From Sperchopsis tessellata (lineage: Eukaryota; Arthropoda; Insecta; Coleoptera; Hydrophilidae): DNA of 30,069 bases. Location: assembly GCA_033557685.1 (NCBI GenBank), contig JAWQRN010000413.1, forward strand, positions 1 through 30,069, written 5' to 3'. The translations under genes and the position numbers were made by a program. How positions within the stretch are numbered: the first letter of the stretch is position 1; every line of letters starts with the position of its first letter. Below, piece after piece: positions 11,664 through 19,579 of the stretch. A model generated the notes under the pieces. That model did not search any database. It was not told the origin of the DNA and was given only the letters and a program-made list of their open reading frames with translations.

Positions 11664-11885
11664 CACTTAAAAGGTAACCCTTTTAAACTCATGGAATGGC
11701 AACCAGTGAAAGATAGAAAGGGAGGAAGACCCAAAACGAGATGAAAGATGATAATGGACGATATACAGAGGATGGGAATAAATAACTGGAGATAGATTTT
11801 CCAAGATAGGAAAGCCTGGAAGGGGATAGTTGAGGATGCTAAAACTCGCATAGGGTTGTAGTGTCTTAGGAAGAAGAAGAAAATA
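11664..11885 (+). mobile_element. LINE 3' end (RTE-like ORF C-terminus with AAG-type tail)
   Basis: The + frame reads MEWQPVKDRKGGRPKTR, then MDDIQRMGINNW, then QDRKAWKGIVEDAKTRIGL and a stop, with two internal stops (one right after KTR, where a Trp codon is usual). The pattern 'GRPk.rW.DDi....g..W...aqDR..W...ve.Ak' is the well-known C-terminus of RTE/CR1-like LINE proteins. The sequence then ends in AAGAAGAAGAAA, a simple-repeat tail typical of such elements. Only the last 200 bp is present. The clade is inferred from the motif alone. Confidence 0.78.
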
Positions 11886-12136
11886 CAACTACCTCAAACC
11901 TTCACTTGTCAGACTTTTGGAGATTAGTATAAAGTTGTCTGATGTTATCTGGAAACTTGTTTCCATTTGGAAGTTTTAATGTCTTTTCGGATCAATTATC
12001 TTCTATATTAGAAACTGTTTTTACTGCCGATCAAAATTGATACCTGTGGATTATTTTAATGTTCACAGTGACAACTTAAAATATTTTCATGAATAGTAAA
12101 GAGCCTACAAGATATAATGCAATCTGGAATGATATG

Positions 12137-12478
12137 TAGGGTGGATGACAAAATCTGTACAGAGCTCTATAGCTTTCATTTAAGATCGCAATGCAACCGT
12201 CGATACCCTGAACGAATATTTTAATTTAATTTATTTTTAATTAACAGATGTTTTTATCTGAGTTCAATGATGCAAAATAAGTCACCTTACTCTTTAATGA
12301 ATAGTAATTTCACAATTAGTTTTAAATAGTAGGCTGCTAAAACCTAGTGGGCCCAGAAAATGTTCGAAGTACATCAAAATGTATTTAATGGTTAATTTTC
12401 ATTGACGTAATGGTCATCGCAATGCAATCTTAATTAAAAGAGCTATAGCTCGCAGAGGATTTTTTCATCCATCCTGTA
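12137..12478. mobile_element. Non-autonomous DNA element with about 60 bp inverted ends (MITE-like)
   Basis: The left end from 12137 (TAGGGTGGATGACAAAATCT, then GAGCTCTATAGCT, TTTAAGATCGCAATGCAA) is repeated in inverted orientation at the right end up to 12478 (as reverse complement: ACAGGATGGATGAAAAAATC, then GAGCTATAGCTC, TTAAGATTGCATTGCGA). The inverted ends match over about 60 bp with scattered differences. The interior is AT-rich and codes for nothing. ATATG borders the left end, and ATATG also follows CCTGT at the right end, so a 5 bp target duplication is possible but not certain. The superfamily is not assigned. Confidence 0.72.
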
Positions 12479-13307
12479 TATGATATAACTTTCACAAAAC
12501 CTTTTGAAGCTATAATGAACTGTTGCATTCTTTCAAACTCTGCTTTTGTCAAATTACTTCCTCTCATACTCTGCTTCAGTCAAAGTATGGATCTGAGCTA
12601 CAGGCTGACCGCAGTTGAAGTGTAAATAAAACCACTTTAACAAAGTCTCAAAAAATGTCTTACCTAAGTATATGTATCAGACTATCAGTTTTGTTCTTGA
12701 ATAGCTAATTATACGTCAGCTGAATATTGCAGTGAGGGTTGGGGAGGGTTTGGACAAGTTAAATTAATGGTTTGGTCATTATAACTTAAAGACATTAGCT
12801 ATGCCCAATTAGGTGGGAGAACCATGGGCTGTACATGAAACTTATATGTTCAAGACCTGCAGTTGATGAGAACACGAACTGGAATGTGCACTTGAGAGTC
12901 TGATAAAGATTCCTACTTCTGATCCTTATCAGATACGAAATCTTAGGGACTATCTGGTTTCCTTTTATTATACACTCAAGTATATTTTCATTTATTATAT
13001 GTTTTTGGGGTATGCCTTCGATGTATGACTTGTCTTCAAAATGATGTTTCTTGTAGTTGCCTATTTCCTCAATATTGTGTCCTCATGATATATATTCTTG
13101 AGACCTTGTTATACATTTTTAGGAACTGCAATAGTTTTCTGTTGAATTTTATCATGTATGTTTTATGATTTATTTTATACTTTTGTGAGGGTTTTTGAAT
13201 TTTGAGTATAAGTTAATATACTTTTATTATTAATTATAAAATAGCTTCAACGATAAATTTTAACTTATACATACTTCTTTAATGTTTTATTTATTTGTCT
13301 TCTTTAG

Positions 13308-13514
13308 GTGGACGATAAAAGCTATTTACTTGACTTCAAAGGCTTAAGTAATGAGGAAGCTGAAATGAATGCTGCCACTACTCTACTTAGTTCGTCTGTA
13401 CCGACACCAGTTCAAATGGGAATGACAACTATTCCATCCAAACCAACCAGTGGTCATCATACGATGGAATTTTTCGAAATGTGTGCTGCCTTAATTATAC
13501 AACTGGCACGTTAA
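13308..13514 (+). CDS. AMPKalpha: AMP-activated protein kinase catalytic subunit alpha, terminal exon
   Basis: This last exon of the gene holds 68 codons plus TAA (13512-13514). It begins phase 0 right after TTTAG and continues the preceding exon: VDDKSYLLDFKGL is the final strand segment of the C-terminal regulatory domain. It is followed by a Ser/Thr-rich loop of about 40 residues (NEEAEMNAATTLLSSS to KPTSGHH), which in the family is the site of inhibitory phosphorylation. The exon closes with the conserved C-terminal helix TMEFFEMCAALIIQLAR. No defect is seen. GTG at 13308 is an ordinary Val codon inside the protein, not a start. Confidence 0.97.
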   Translation: MDDKSYLLDFKGLSNEEAEMNAATTLLSSSVPTPVQMGMTTIPSKPTSGHHTMEFFEMCAALIIQLAR

Positions 13515-13690
13515 TATTATGCTTGTAGAATAGTATTTCTTCATTTAACTATACAGTAGATGTTAGAAAAATGTGAATTGATTTTGTTCAATTATTTTGT
13601 TTTGAGATATTTTATTGAGACCTCTAGCAGTAACCAGCAGTTTAATTGTAAATATATACTAAATATTGTGATAACTTAATATTAAATACC
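13515..13690 (+). other. Probable AMPK alpha 3' UTR
   Basis: AT-rich sequence directly after the stop codon. The variant polyadenylation signal ATTAAA at about 13681-13686 is the first reasonable signal. A canonical AATAAA-type signal is not seen before about 14148. The real transcript end cannot be fixed from sequence alone. Confidence 0.4.
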
Positions 13691-14690
13691 TATAATTTCC
13701 GATAATCCATAATAAGCACACTTAATCATGAATTCTCATAGTTAAATTGAAACAAACATAGTAGTATTTCCTAATTGGGATAAATATAAGAAAGGCAAAA
13801 CAAACATAGTGTTTTATGTTATAAATAAGCTTATAACATTTTTATGTGAAGAAATGTTATAATTAATCCTATTTCAGACCGCATTTTTTTACTGTCAGAC
13901 ATTGTAGATGTGGTACAACTCTGACAAACACTACTACGATGAAATACATGAAAAGAGTGGCCAAAGTAATGAAAGGGAACCACTTTAGGAATGACGACAT
14001 TTGAAGAGGAATGAGTGTTAAGTCCTAATTTGCTGTAACAACATTCAGCAAAGAGAGGAGGCAAAAAGGAAAGGAAGGGAACCCAGTAAGATGTTTAAAA
14101 GGTTAAAAAAATGCAAAGTAACACCAGGAAAGCAAATTATATTAAATAATAAAATTAAAAAAATATATACAGCTATGCAAATAAAAAGAGGGGAGAAGTT
14201 AAAGAAAATAATAAAAATATACACATAAAAAACAACGCTGTTACGATCTTATTCATAATGTTGTGAAAGCAAAGGAAAATTATGTAAATCTTATGACAAA
14301 ATAGAATTTTGATATTCTGTTGTCAACTTAATATGAAAAGGCAACATATGAGTGCCAGAAATAATGAATAAATTACTACTAAGGGTAACAGTCTTTATAA
14401 AATTCAGTGCATTGGAAGAGGTAAAGGGTTCTTTTGTATTGAAGGTACTGATACAGAATCTATCAAGAATTACCAAAACGACTAAAACATTCATAGACGA
14501 TATATCTTCCAATGTATATTACAACGAAATAGTACATGAACAGTAGGATTTACATGTTTCTGACCACTGTGGACAGCTTTTGGTGGTGGGAAATCGACTA
14601 CATTCACATGAAAACAATAACATATTAAAAAGTCAATGTCAGTTTTCTTTCTTTCTATACCTGGCTTATGGGCTAAATAACAGTAATCTG
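13691..14690. other. Intergenic, A-rich, no gene recognised
   Basis: The region contains a strongly A-rich patch (about 14100-14240). Open frames 13831-14064 (-), 14291-14512 (-) and 14352-14546 (+) have no recognisable domain and overlap each other on opposite strands. I treat them as chance. Confidence 0.5.
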
Positions 14691-15263
14691 GGGGTGAAAC
14701 TGAAGTGAACTAGGGATTACTACAGACTTATCACAGAGGTTAAGAAGGGAGTGAACGGTGAGATAGCTCATCCAGTAGCTACCATTTTAAACAAATATTT
14801 CCAGATGAATTGAAAATTGCCTTGGTGATACCAATCAATAAAATGGGTGACATGGAGGAATGTGGTACCTATAAGCCCTCCTGTGTACCTCTAAACTATT
14901 TGATATCAAAAATTGAATAGTTGACTTTGAAATAATTAAATCTATTTACAGCGAATTAGCGCAGTTACTGCACGTATAGGTGGTACATGTGGTACGTCAG
15001 GGATCTATGCTTGATCCTCTTCTCTTTATAATATACACAAATCATTTACTTACAAACATCTTTTCAGAACGAACATCTGTGTTCTATGCTGACAAGACAT
15101 CATTCCAGGTTGCTAGTTTGTCGGAGGAGGTGGAATTATGTACGGTGCAGACATTGAGCGAAGCGATTTATTGGTTCAATACTAATACGCTCATACTAAA
15201 TGACAAGACACAGAAAATTAAATTTGCTACTAGATCAGGCATTCAATCAACATCTTTGAAGTT

Positions 15264-15416
15264 GCAGTGAATTCATTTATTGAAGTAGCATCACTCGCCT
15301 TGAAAATGTCCCTTGCAACAGTGGACGAAACGTTGGCACTTATCAGAGCCTCTACGCGGTTTTCACCCGGAAACAATATTCATACAGATAATAACCGTGG
15401 AAGTCTATTACATTTA
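15264..15416 (+). mobile_element. Short mobile repeat, copy 2 (153 bp) inserted in a LINE
   Basis: It is flanked by a perfect 12 bp direct repeat ATCTTTGAAGTT (15252-15263 and 15417-15428). When the insert is skipped, the LINE frame runs on across the site, so this is an insertion with a target-site duplication. About 15307-15410 is closely similar to the copies at 1-76 and 25913-26015. Copies 2 and 3 share their right end (GTGGAAGTCTATTA) but differ in how far left they reach, as expected for 5'-truncated retroposition. The left 50 bp (CAGTGAATTCATTTATTG...) is seen only in this copy. No tRNA- or 5S-like promoter boxes were found. The + frame across it (15267-15452) is incidental. Confidence 0.85.
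15297..15337 (+). ncRNA. Hammerhead-ribozyme-like motif in the short repeat (degenerate)
   Basis: Order of elements: GCC (15297-15299, stem I side), TTGAAAAT (where CUGANGA is expected), GTCC (15308-15311), an 11-base loop, GGAC (15323-15326) pairing perfectly with GTCC as stem II, GAAA (15327-15330) as the second core box, then CGTT and GGC (15335-15337) pairing with the first GCC. The second core box and stem II are good. The first core box deviates at its first base and at the invariant G, so catalytic activity of this copy is unlikely. Hammerhead motifs are an established feature of Penelope-like retroelements. The assignment here is by eye. Confidence 0.5.
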
Positions 15417-16003
15417 ATCTTTGAAGTTACTTTGGCAAATTCTGAACAGTAGGCTAAATTAGTCAATGCATATGGGGGAGCTGGCAAAGAAAATAACCAC
15501 TGTCATTTTCACTTCAGTACAAATCCTGAAGATTGTTATTTACCAAAGTGCGAATATGACTTACTTCGCAAATTTACATAGTCTTATGGTGTAATGTGGG
15601 GTGTATCCTCTGGAGTGAGACACATCTATTGCAGAAAAGAGCTGTGAGAGTGTTGTGCAATCTCAGATTTGCTACCAGCTGCAGGGAATACTTTAAAAGC
15701 GAAAAGATAGTTACTATATTCGCTTATATGGTTGCCTGTGTGAATACACATAGAAATGAATTTTTAAGAAACGGTGAGTATCAGGAACACAGAACACACT
15801 TTGAAGATCTTCTACTTAGTCTGTACTACAAGCTGAACACTTCACAGCAAGAAATAAATTATTAGTTTCCTAAATTATACAATAAGTTACCCTCATAGCC
15901 TACAGATTCTTTCTATAAATCGGCTAAAAACATCTTGCTGAAACTGGCCCCATACTTAATACAGGAGGACAAAACTTTTTTTAATTTAAAATGGATTGTT
16001 TAT

Positions 16004-16085
16004 AATATTATATATTGTTTTGTTTGAAATATTTTATATTGTTTTATTTATAATATTTTATATTGTTTTGTTTGTAATATTTTTA
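16004..16085. repeat. Tandem array, 24 bp unit, about 3.4 copies
   Basis: Units start at 16004, 16028, 16052 and 16076 and follow AATATTTTATATTGTTTTRTTTRT with one or two differences each. The array sits just after the 3' end of the decayed LINE coding part and may be its 3' UTR or tail. Confidence 0.85.
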
Positions 16086-16477
16086 TGAAACTACTGCGGA
16101 ACCTGTACACCATTGAGCGCAGTACCAGAGTAGTCGAGACGTACAGGAGCTAGACAAGACGCTCCGCACAACCAAGCCCGTCCACTAGCCACTCAGTGGA
16201 CTCACGATGTTTCGAGGAAGTTTTTCCCGACAAATAAAACCCTCAGATCTGGCTGGCAACAGATAGTTCTACTATGGAGTTATATACAGCACTGTGTTAC
16301 GGACGATTAATAAATCCGCCAAAAATACTGTATTCTGTTATTTTTAGTGCAACTGTAATTTATTGTTGTCATTATAAACTACTCACTTTAAAATAAATAC
16401 TCTTTAAATTTGTTGAACTGTTATTTGAAAACCTGTAAAAACAACAATATTATTTTTTTATATAGTAAATGTTAAAT
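16086..16477. other. GC-richer unidentified segment with a 7 bp stem-loop
   Basis: About 16095-16320 has clearly higher GC content than its surroundings. It includes a perfect stem-loop GTCCACT (16180-16186)/AGTGGAC (16195-16201) and AATAAA-type signals. No protein-coding similarity was recognised. It may be the 3' end or LTR-like part of an element. Confidence 0.4.
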
Positions 16478-16679
16478 TATTCTTTTTAAAAAAGAAAATT
16501 CTATTGTCTTTCCATAATTTTTATATAAATTAGGTGACGGATTTCGACCGACTAAAGTTATCTTCGGGCTTAATGTTATTATCATTATGTTTGAAGATGA
16601 CCTTTGTGTCGTCGAAACCATTAGCTTATTGTATATAAAATTTGTGGAGACATTGGAATTTTCTTTTTTAAAATGAATA
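16478..16679. mobile_element. Hairpin-type inverted-repeat element (about 202 bp, arms about 95 bp)
   Basis: The two halves are imperfect reverse complements over almost their whole length. The left arm starts TATTCTTTTTAAAAAAGAAA and contains ATTTTTATATAAATTAG, GGATTTCGACCGAC, AAAGTTATCTTC. The right arm reversed reads TATTCATTTTAAAAAAGAAA, ATTTTATATACAATAAG, GGTTTCGACGAC, AAAGGTCATCTTC. Only about 12 bp separate the arms. No coding capacity: the - frame 16472-16687 only reads across it. No clear target duplication was seen. It belongs with MITE or foldback-like repeats, but see the hammerhead-like cores in its arms. Confidence 0.85.
16590..16625 (+). ncRNA. Hammerhead-like core, right arm of hairpin element
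   Basis: TTGAAGA (16591-16597) differs from the hammerhead box CUGANGA only at the first base. GAC (16599-16601) can pair with GTC (16611-16613) as a short stem II, and GAAA (16614-16617) then C is the second box. The left arm carries the same arrangement on the - strand (about 16571-16534): CCGAAGA, AAC...GTCG, then GAAAT. No strong stem I or III is evident, so activity is doubtful. Confidence 0.42.
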
Positions 16680-16892
16680 CCATTCACAAAAAAGCGAAAT
16701 TTCTATTTAATTTAAATTATTCTATTTTGAATTATCACATGCAGATATTTCTCATTGTGTTTTGTGCATCATTTTTTTCTTTTTTATTGTAGTTTACACT
16801 TGAGGTATGTAATGCGATATTCCATGTAAATTTTATGGAGAAATAAAATATGAATAAGAGTGATCGAAGATAATAGATTGTGGTACATTCCC

Positions 16893-17055
16893 ATTATGAG
16901 TATGGAGAAAGTCAATTGCCCAGGAGGGTGATGGAGGGTATAAAAAAATAAAATTAGAGGAACAGCAAAAAACACTTGAAGGATAGTGTGAAGGATGTTT
17001 TAGTATCTAGAGGAGTGGAATGGAGTGGACAGAAAGAAAACGAAGGAAGTTCTAC
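16893..17055 (+). mobile_element. Possible LINE C-terminal fragment
   Basis: The + frame beginning about 16897 reads YGESQLPRRVMEGIKK, then after two stops RNSKKHLKDSVKDVLVSRGV and EWSGQKENEG. The series 'LPrRVlEg..gk..RGRpkk..kDsVkdvL..RGv.W' resembles the C-terminal tail of several LINE proteins. It is short, isolated and degraded. It could instead belong to the Penelope-like remnant that follows, but that family does not normally have this block. Confidence 0.45.
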
Positions 17056-17149
17056 ATAAGTAAATGTAATACCTTGACACCATTAATGCCTATACCAGGT
17101 TTTCTAAATAAAGAAGGAAAACAAGTCGTCTAATAGCTATGATGTTAAG

Positions 17150-17540
17150 ATATGTATTTCAAAGATGGAAGGATTTCGTTGATTTACATCAAACGTTGGA
17201 AAATAGTCTTGATATATTGCTTGCAGAGTAACCGTGGTATCTTCTCTGTTGTATTCTGCCCATGTTCAATTCCCTTGCAATCCGCTAGAGTATACGAAAT
17301 TCTATGTACATGTGGCTTAATATACATAGGTTAGACAAAAAGAGTTATCTCCACTTGTTGCAGAGTCCATGAAAGGGAAACCTGTCTCAAACAGTTTGAA
17401 ATGTTCCTATTTATGCAGTATAGCAGTAGTTTTGTAACATTTCTGTTCGGCCCGATTAGAAGCACTTGCAGACTCGTGCTTTAAAGAAGAATTCGGCCTC
17501 AAGCATTCTGAAAATTTACCTTCCGAATAATAAGGAATTT
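17150..17540 (+). pseudogene. Penelope-like element, GIY-YIG endonuclease remnant
   Basis: The open frame 17152-17334 ends VYEILCTCGLIYIG followed by a stop, TKR and VISTCCRVHERETCLKQFE (to about 17400). This matches the GIY-YIG endonuclease at the C-terminus of Penelope-like retroelements: 'GVY.I.C.CG..YIGqT.R.i..R..EH.r....'. It has the Cys-rich lead-in between the two GIY-YIG halves and the Arg/His block that follows. The first 'GIY' is changed to RVY, and the Gln usual after YIG is the stop. Further downstream, frames decay (an FLFGPIRSTCRLVL-like stretch to about 17480). The reverse transcriptase part of the element is missing. The reading is inactive. Confidence 0.75.
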
Positions 17541-17634
17541 CTGTTCATCTTTTATTGTTGTACATATAGCGCGTGCTGCACGCTAACAGTTGACAATGTC
17601 CTCTCGCCGAGTCGATAGTCATAGGTTTTTCTTT

Positions 17635-18050
17635 TTCACAGGTCGAATAATAGTAGAAATAACAGTCTACACATCATTTAGTGTGAAGTCAATGCTAAAT
17701 GATACATCATAATACTCACGTCGGAGTTCTTGAAGATACATCATATCGTATTTCGGACCACTCCTACTCAGTTGGTCTAGTCCACACTCAAGTCTCGGAA
17801 TGACTAACTTCTTGCAACAAGGACCACATATCTCAGTAGGTTGGACTTTTCGTGGCCAAAAAATAATTGGATCTCACTTGATTACCCAACGGAAATGCTT
17901 ACCTCATTCGACTTGATTCATTAGGTCCCTGAAATCTCTAATGGAACTCCTTGGCAATTCCCCGGGGTATCTTCAGGTCAGCTGCCACACAGTGTACCCA
18001 CGACCATTCCTGACTGGTACCAGAAAGATCACCTTCTTGCTGTCACCACC
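17635..18050 (-). pseudogene. Degraded macro domain (OARD1-like ADP-ribose hydrolase fold)
   Basis: On the - strand, from about 18047, the frame reads QEGDLSGTSQEWSWVHCVAA then DLKIPRGIAKEF. This matches the start of OARD1-type macro domains ('GDLF......HC.s.D..MgaGIA..F'), where the Asp and glycine-rich loop bind ADP-ribose. After stops, NYFLATKSPTY and DMWSLLQE (about 17880-17815) match 'iYYLvTK...KPTYe.l..sL'. A frame shift then gives KKLVIPRLECGLDQLS (about 17815-17770), matching 'L..PRIGCGLDrL.W', the second phosphate-binding loop. The remainder to about 17640 (DCYFYYY-like) would be the last strand. At least two stops and one or two frameshifts make it non-functional. It lies immediately after a Ty3/gypsy reverse transcriptase in the same orientation. 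Whether it belonged to that element or is a separate relic is open. Confidence 0.72.
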
Positions 18051-18054
18051 TTAA

Positions 18055-18900
18055 AATCCAGCTGATGACCTTGAATCTTCAGAAACCTGACAATGTTCTT
18101 GACAGTTAGCGGATAGAGCTAGGCAACTGTAATGTAGCGTAGTGGCCATTTATCAACTGTTGAGATTTGATCGGGAACTGTCGCTACAACTTTGCTGGAT
18201 ACCACATGTCCTAGATTATTTCCTTTTGTCTTCAATAGATCGCACTTCTTCGGGCAGAGTTTCAAAGGAGCATTTCTCTTTTCTTAGAATCTCCCCAAAT
18301 TCTTCGGATGTTCTTCAAATGTTCTATTATCATGACATCATCATAGTACACCAGAGAGGTCTTCCAAACCCTAGGGAGCCATATACATAAGTTTTTCATA
18401 AGTTGGTGGTGCATTGCATTGTCCAAAAGACATGACGGTAAACTGCCACAGACCTGATCCTGTAGCAAAAGCTGTCCTTTCTCGGTCTTTAGGGTTTAGC
18501 TGTATTTGCCAATAACCACTCTACAAGTCATGTTGAGAACCTTGGCCTTGCCAAGGTATCCAAGATGTATAAGTCTTTCAAAGGTTTTTAGGTTCTAGCT
18601 CTACTTTCCAATAATCACTTTTCCCTCCCAAGGTGTCCATGATGTCAATTCAGTCTCCTATAGTCTACTCAATATCTGGTAAAGCCATCTTTCTTTAATA
18701 CCAGAAAAAAACAGATGAGGCCCAAGGACTTCTGGAAGGTGGAACTGCTGGATCTTCTTCCACAGTTCTTCAGTTTCTTCCCATTTGACTAGAGATAAGC
18801 GCCTTGAATGCTAGTTAATTGCGGTGATACTACCAGTGTCGATCTTGTGTTGAACCACATTGGTACGACCATAGTCTACCTCTACAGTAGCAAATATATT
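18055..18900 (-). pseudogene. Ty3/gypsy LTR retrotransposon reverse transcriptase remnant
   Basis: Read on the - strand from about 18890: GRTNVVQHKIDTGSITAIN (the 'H.I.t......i.q' entry to the reverse transcriptase), RRLSLVK and EETEELWKKIQQF. Then SGYWQIQLNPKDRE (about 18520-18480), TAFATGSGLWQFTVMSFGQC and NAPPTYEKLM (about 18480-18390), and the catalytic LVYYDDVMI (YxDD, about 18355-18330). NNLGHVVSSKVVATVPDQIS follows in another frame (about 18215-18155). These are the canonical Ty3/gypsy blocks in order. Short duplications and stops (for example the repeated PRRY-like stretch at 18530-18660) interrupt it. Protease, RNase H and integrase are not recognisable. It is inactive. Confidence 0.88.
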
Positions 18901-19039
18901 TTGGAATTACCTTAGATTTAGCACTTGTTTTTCTTCTGTTGTGATACACTCGTGAGATTGAACTGTGACGTGAGATTGAACTCTGACGTCATATTTACTG
19001 CGATCACAGACATGACAACTTCTTGTAGATTTTCGCAGT

Positions 19040-19579
19040 AAAGTGTGGTTATTCTATCGATGATTTTAAAGTTTAGCCGAACTTCTCGATGTCTCCTTTA
19101 AAGGTTTCATATTTTCCCTGAGGAATTGTATTTTCTTTTCCACCTTTTCATTTCCTGCCGAAACAATCAATTTCAACTTTTTACATTTGTGTTCAATCAC
19201 CCTCGAAATTTCTTCAAGTTTGCTTTCCAAGCTTCTAGAATTTTCTGCCAGGCTCTGTTCAAATTTTGTCACAAATATGGTGGAGTTTCCTTGAATCAAT
19301 CTGGAAATTTCCTTTACTTTTAAATGCTTTTCTAAAAGTTTCTGTTCTATTTTTGTTACAAATGCTTAATAATTTTGTTCAGCTCTTCTGGATTTCTGTT
19401 TCATTTTAAGTTCTGTTTTGTTTTTGCTTCTTCTAGTTTCTGTTGTCTTCAAATCTTTTAGAAATTTCTTCAAGTTTGTTTTCTAAATTTTTAGAATTTT
19501 CTTCCAACATGTTCTTATACATTAACATAGTTTGATTCATGTTAATTGGATTTTCTGTTTTCTCTTTTGTGTTTGACAT
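19040..19579 (-). pseudogene. Coiled-coil gag-like N-terminal region of the same LTR element
   Basis: On the - strand an ATG at 19579 starts MSNTKEKTENPINMNQTM, then LEENSKNLENKLEEISKRFE. After stops and a shift a second, similar unit appears (EQSLAENSRSLESKLEEISR, in the open frame 19066-19299). The Leu/Ile heptad spacing and high Lys/Glu content predict coiled coils. Position and orientation, upstream of a Ty3/gypsy reverse transcriptase, suggest the start of gag. The rest of gag and the protease are missing between about 19040 and 18900. The family cannot be named from this alone. Alternatively it is unrelated host or element sequence. Confidence 0.55.

Larger units (their letters stand above)
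5985..13307 (+). other. Last intron of AMPK alpha (7323 bp)
   Basis: The intron is bounded by GTAAGT at 5985 and a T-rich tract with TTTAG ending at 13307. It is phase 0. It has filled with transposable elements: a LINE, a mariner, a LINE tail and an inverted-repeat element, annotated separately. Stretches 5985-6914, 7600-8465, 8650-9175, 11886-12136 and 12479-13307 are AT-rich and show no gene or element I can recognise. Confidence 0.92.
14690..15975 (+). mobile_element. Decayed LINE reverse transcriptase, interrupted by a short repeat
   Basis: Frames read in order along the + strand. About 14740-14925 gives LKIALVIPINKMGDMEECG and a YKPSC block (finger region). About 14980-15270 gives VRQGSMLDPLLFIIYTNHL and VFYADKTSF, the catalytic YADD with the second Asp changed to Lys. 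After the insertion at 15264-15416 the frame resumes at about 15417 with SLKLLWQIL and HMGELAKKI (about 15470). About 15596-15865 gives LLQKRAVRVLCNL and TSCREYF (C-terminal block), followed by KLYNKLPS and SFYKSAKNILLKLA in shifted frames (about 15870-15945). The stretch between finger and YADD regions is deleted. No endonuclease is seen. It is an inactive relic with Jockey-type sequence style. Confidence 0.85.

Noticed and set aside
15267..15452. 61-codon + frame over the short repeat, possibly a small protein
   Set aside because: The repeat is a non-coding insertion with target duplication; the frame differs in extent between copies and copy 3 is read in a different frame context.
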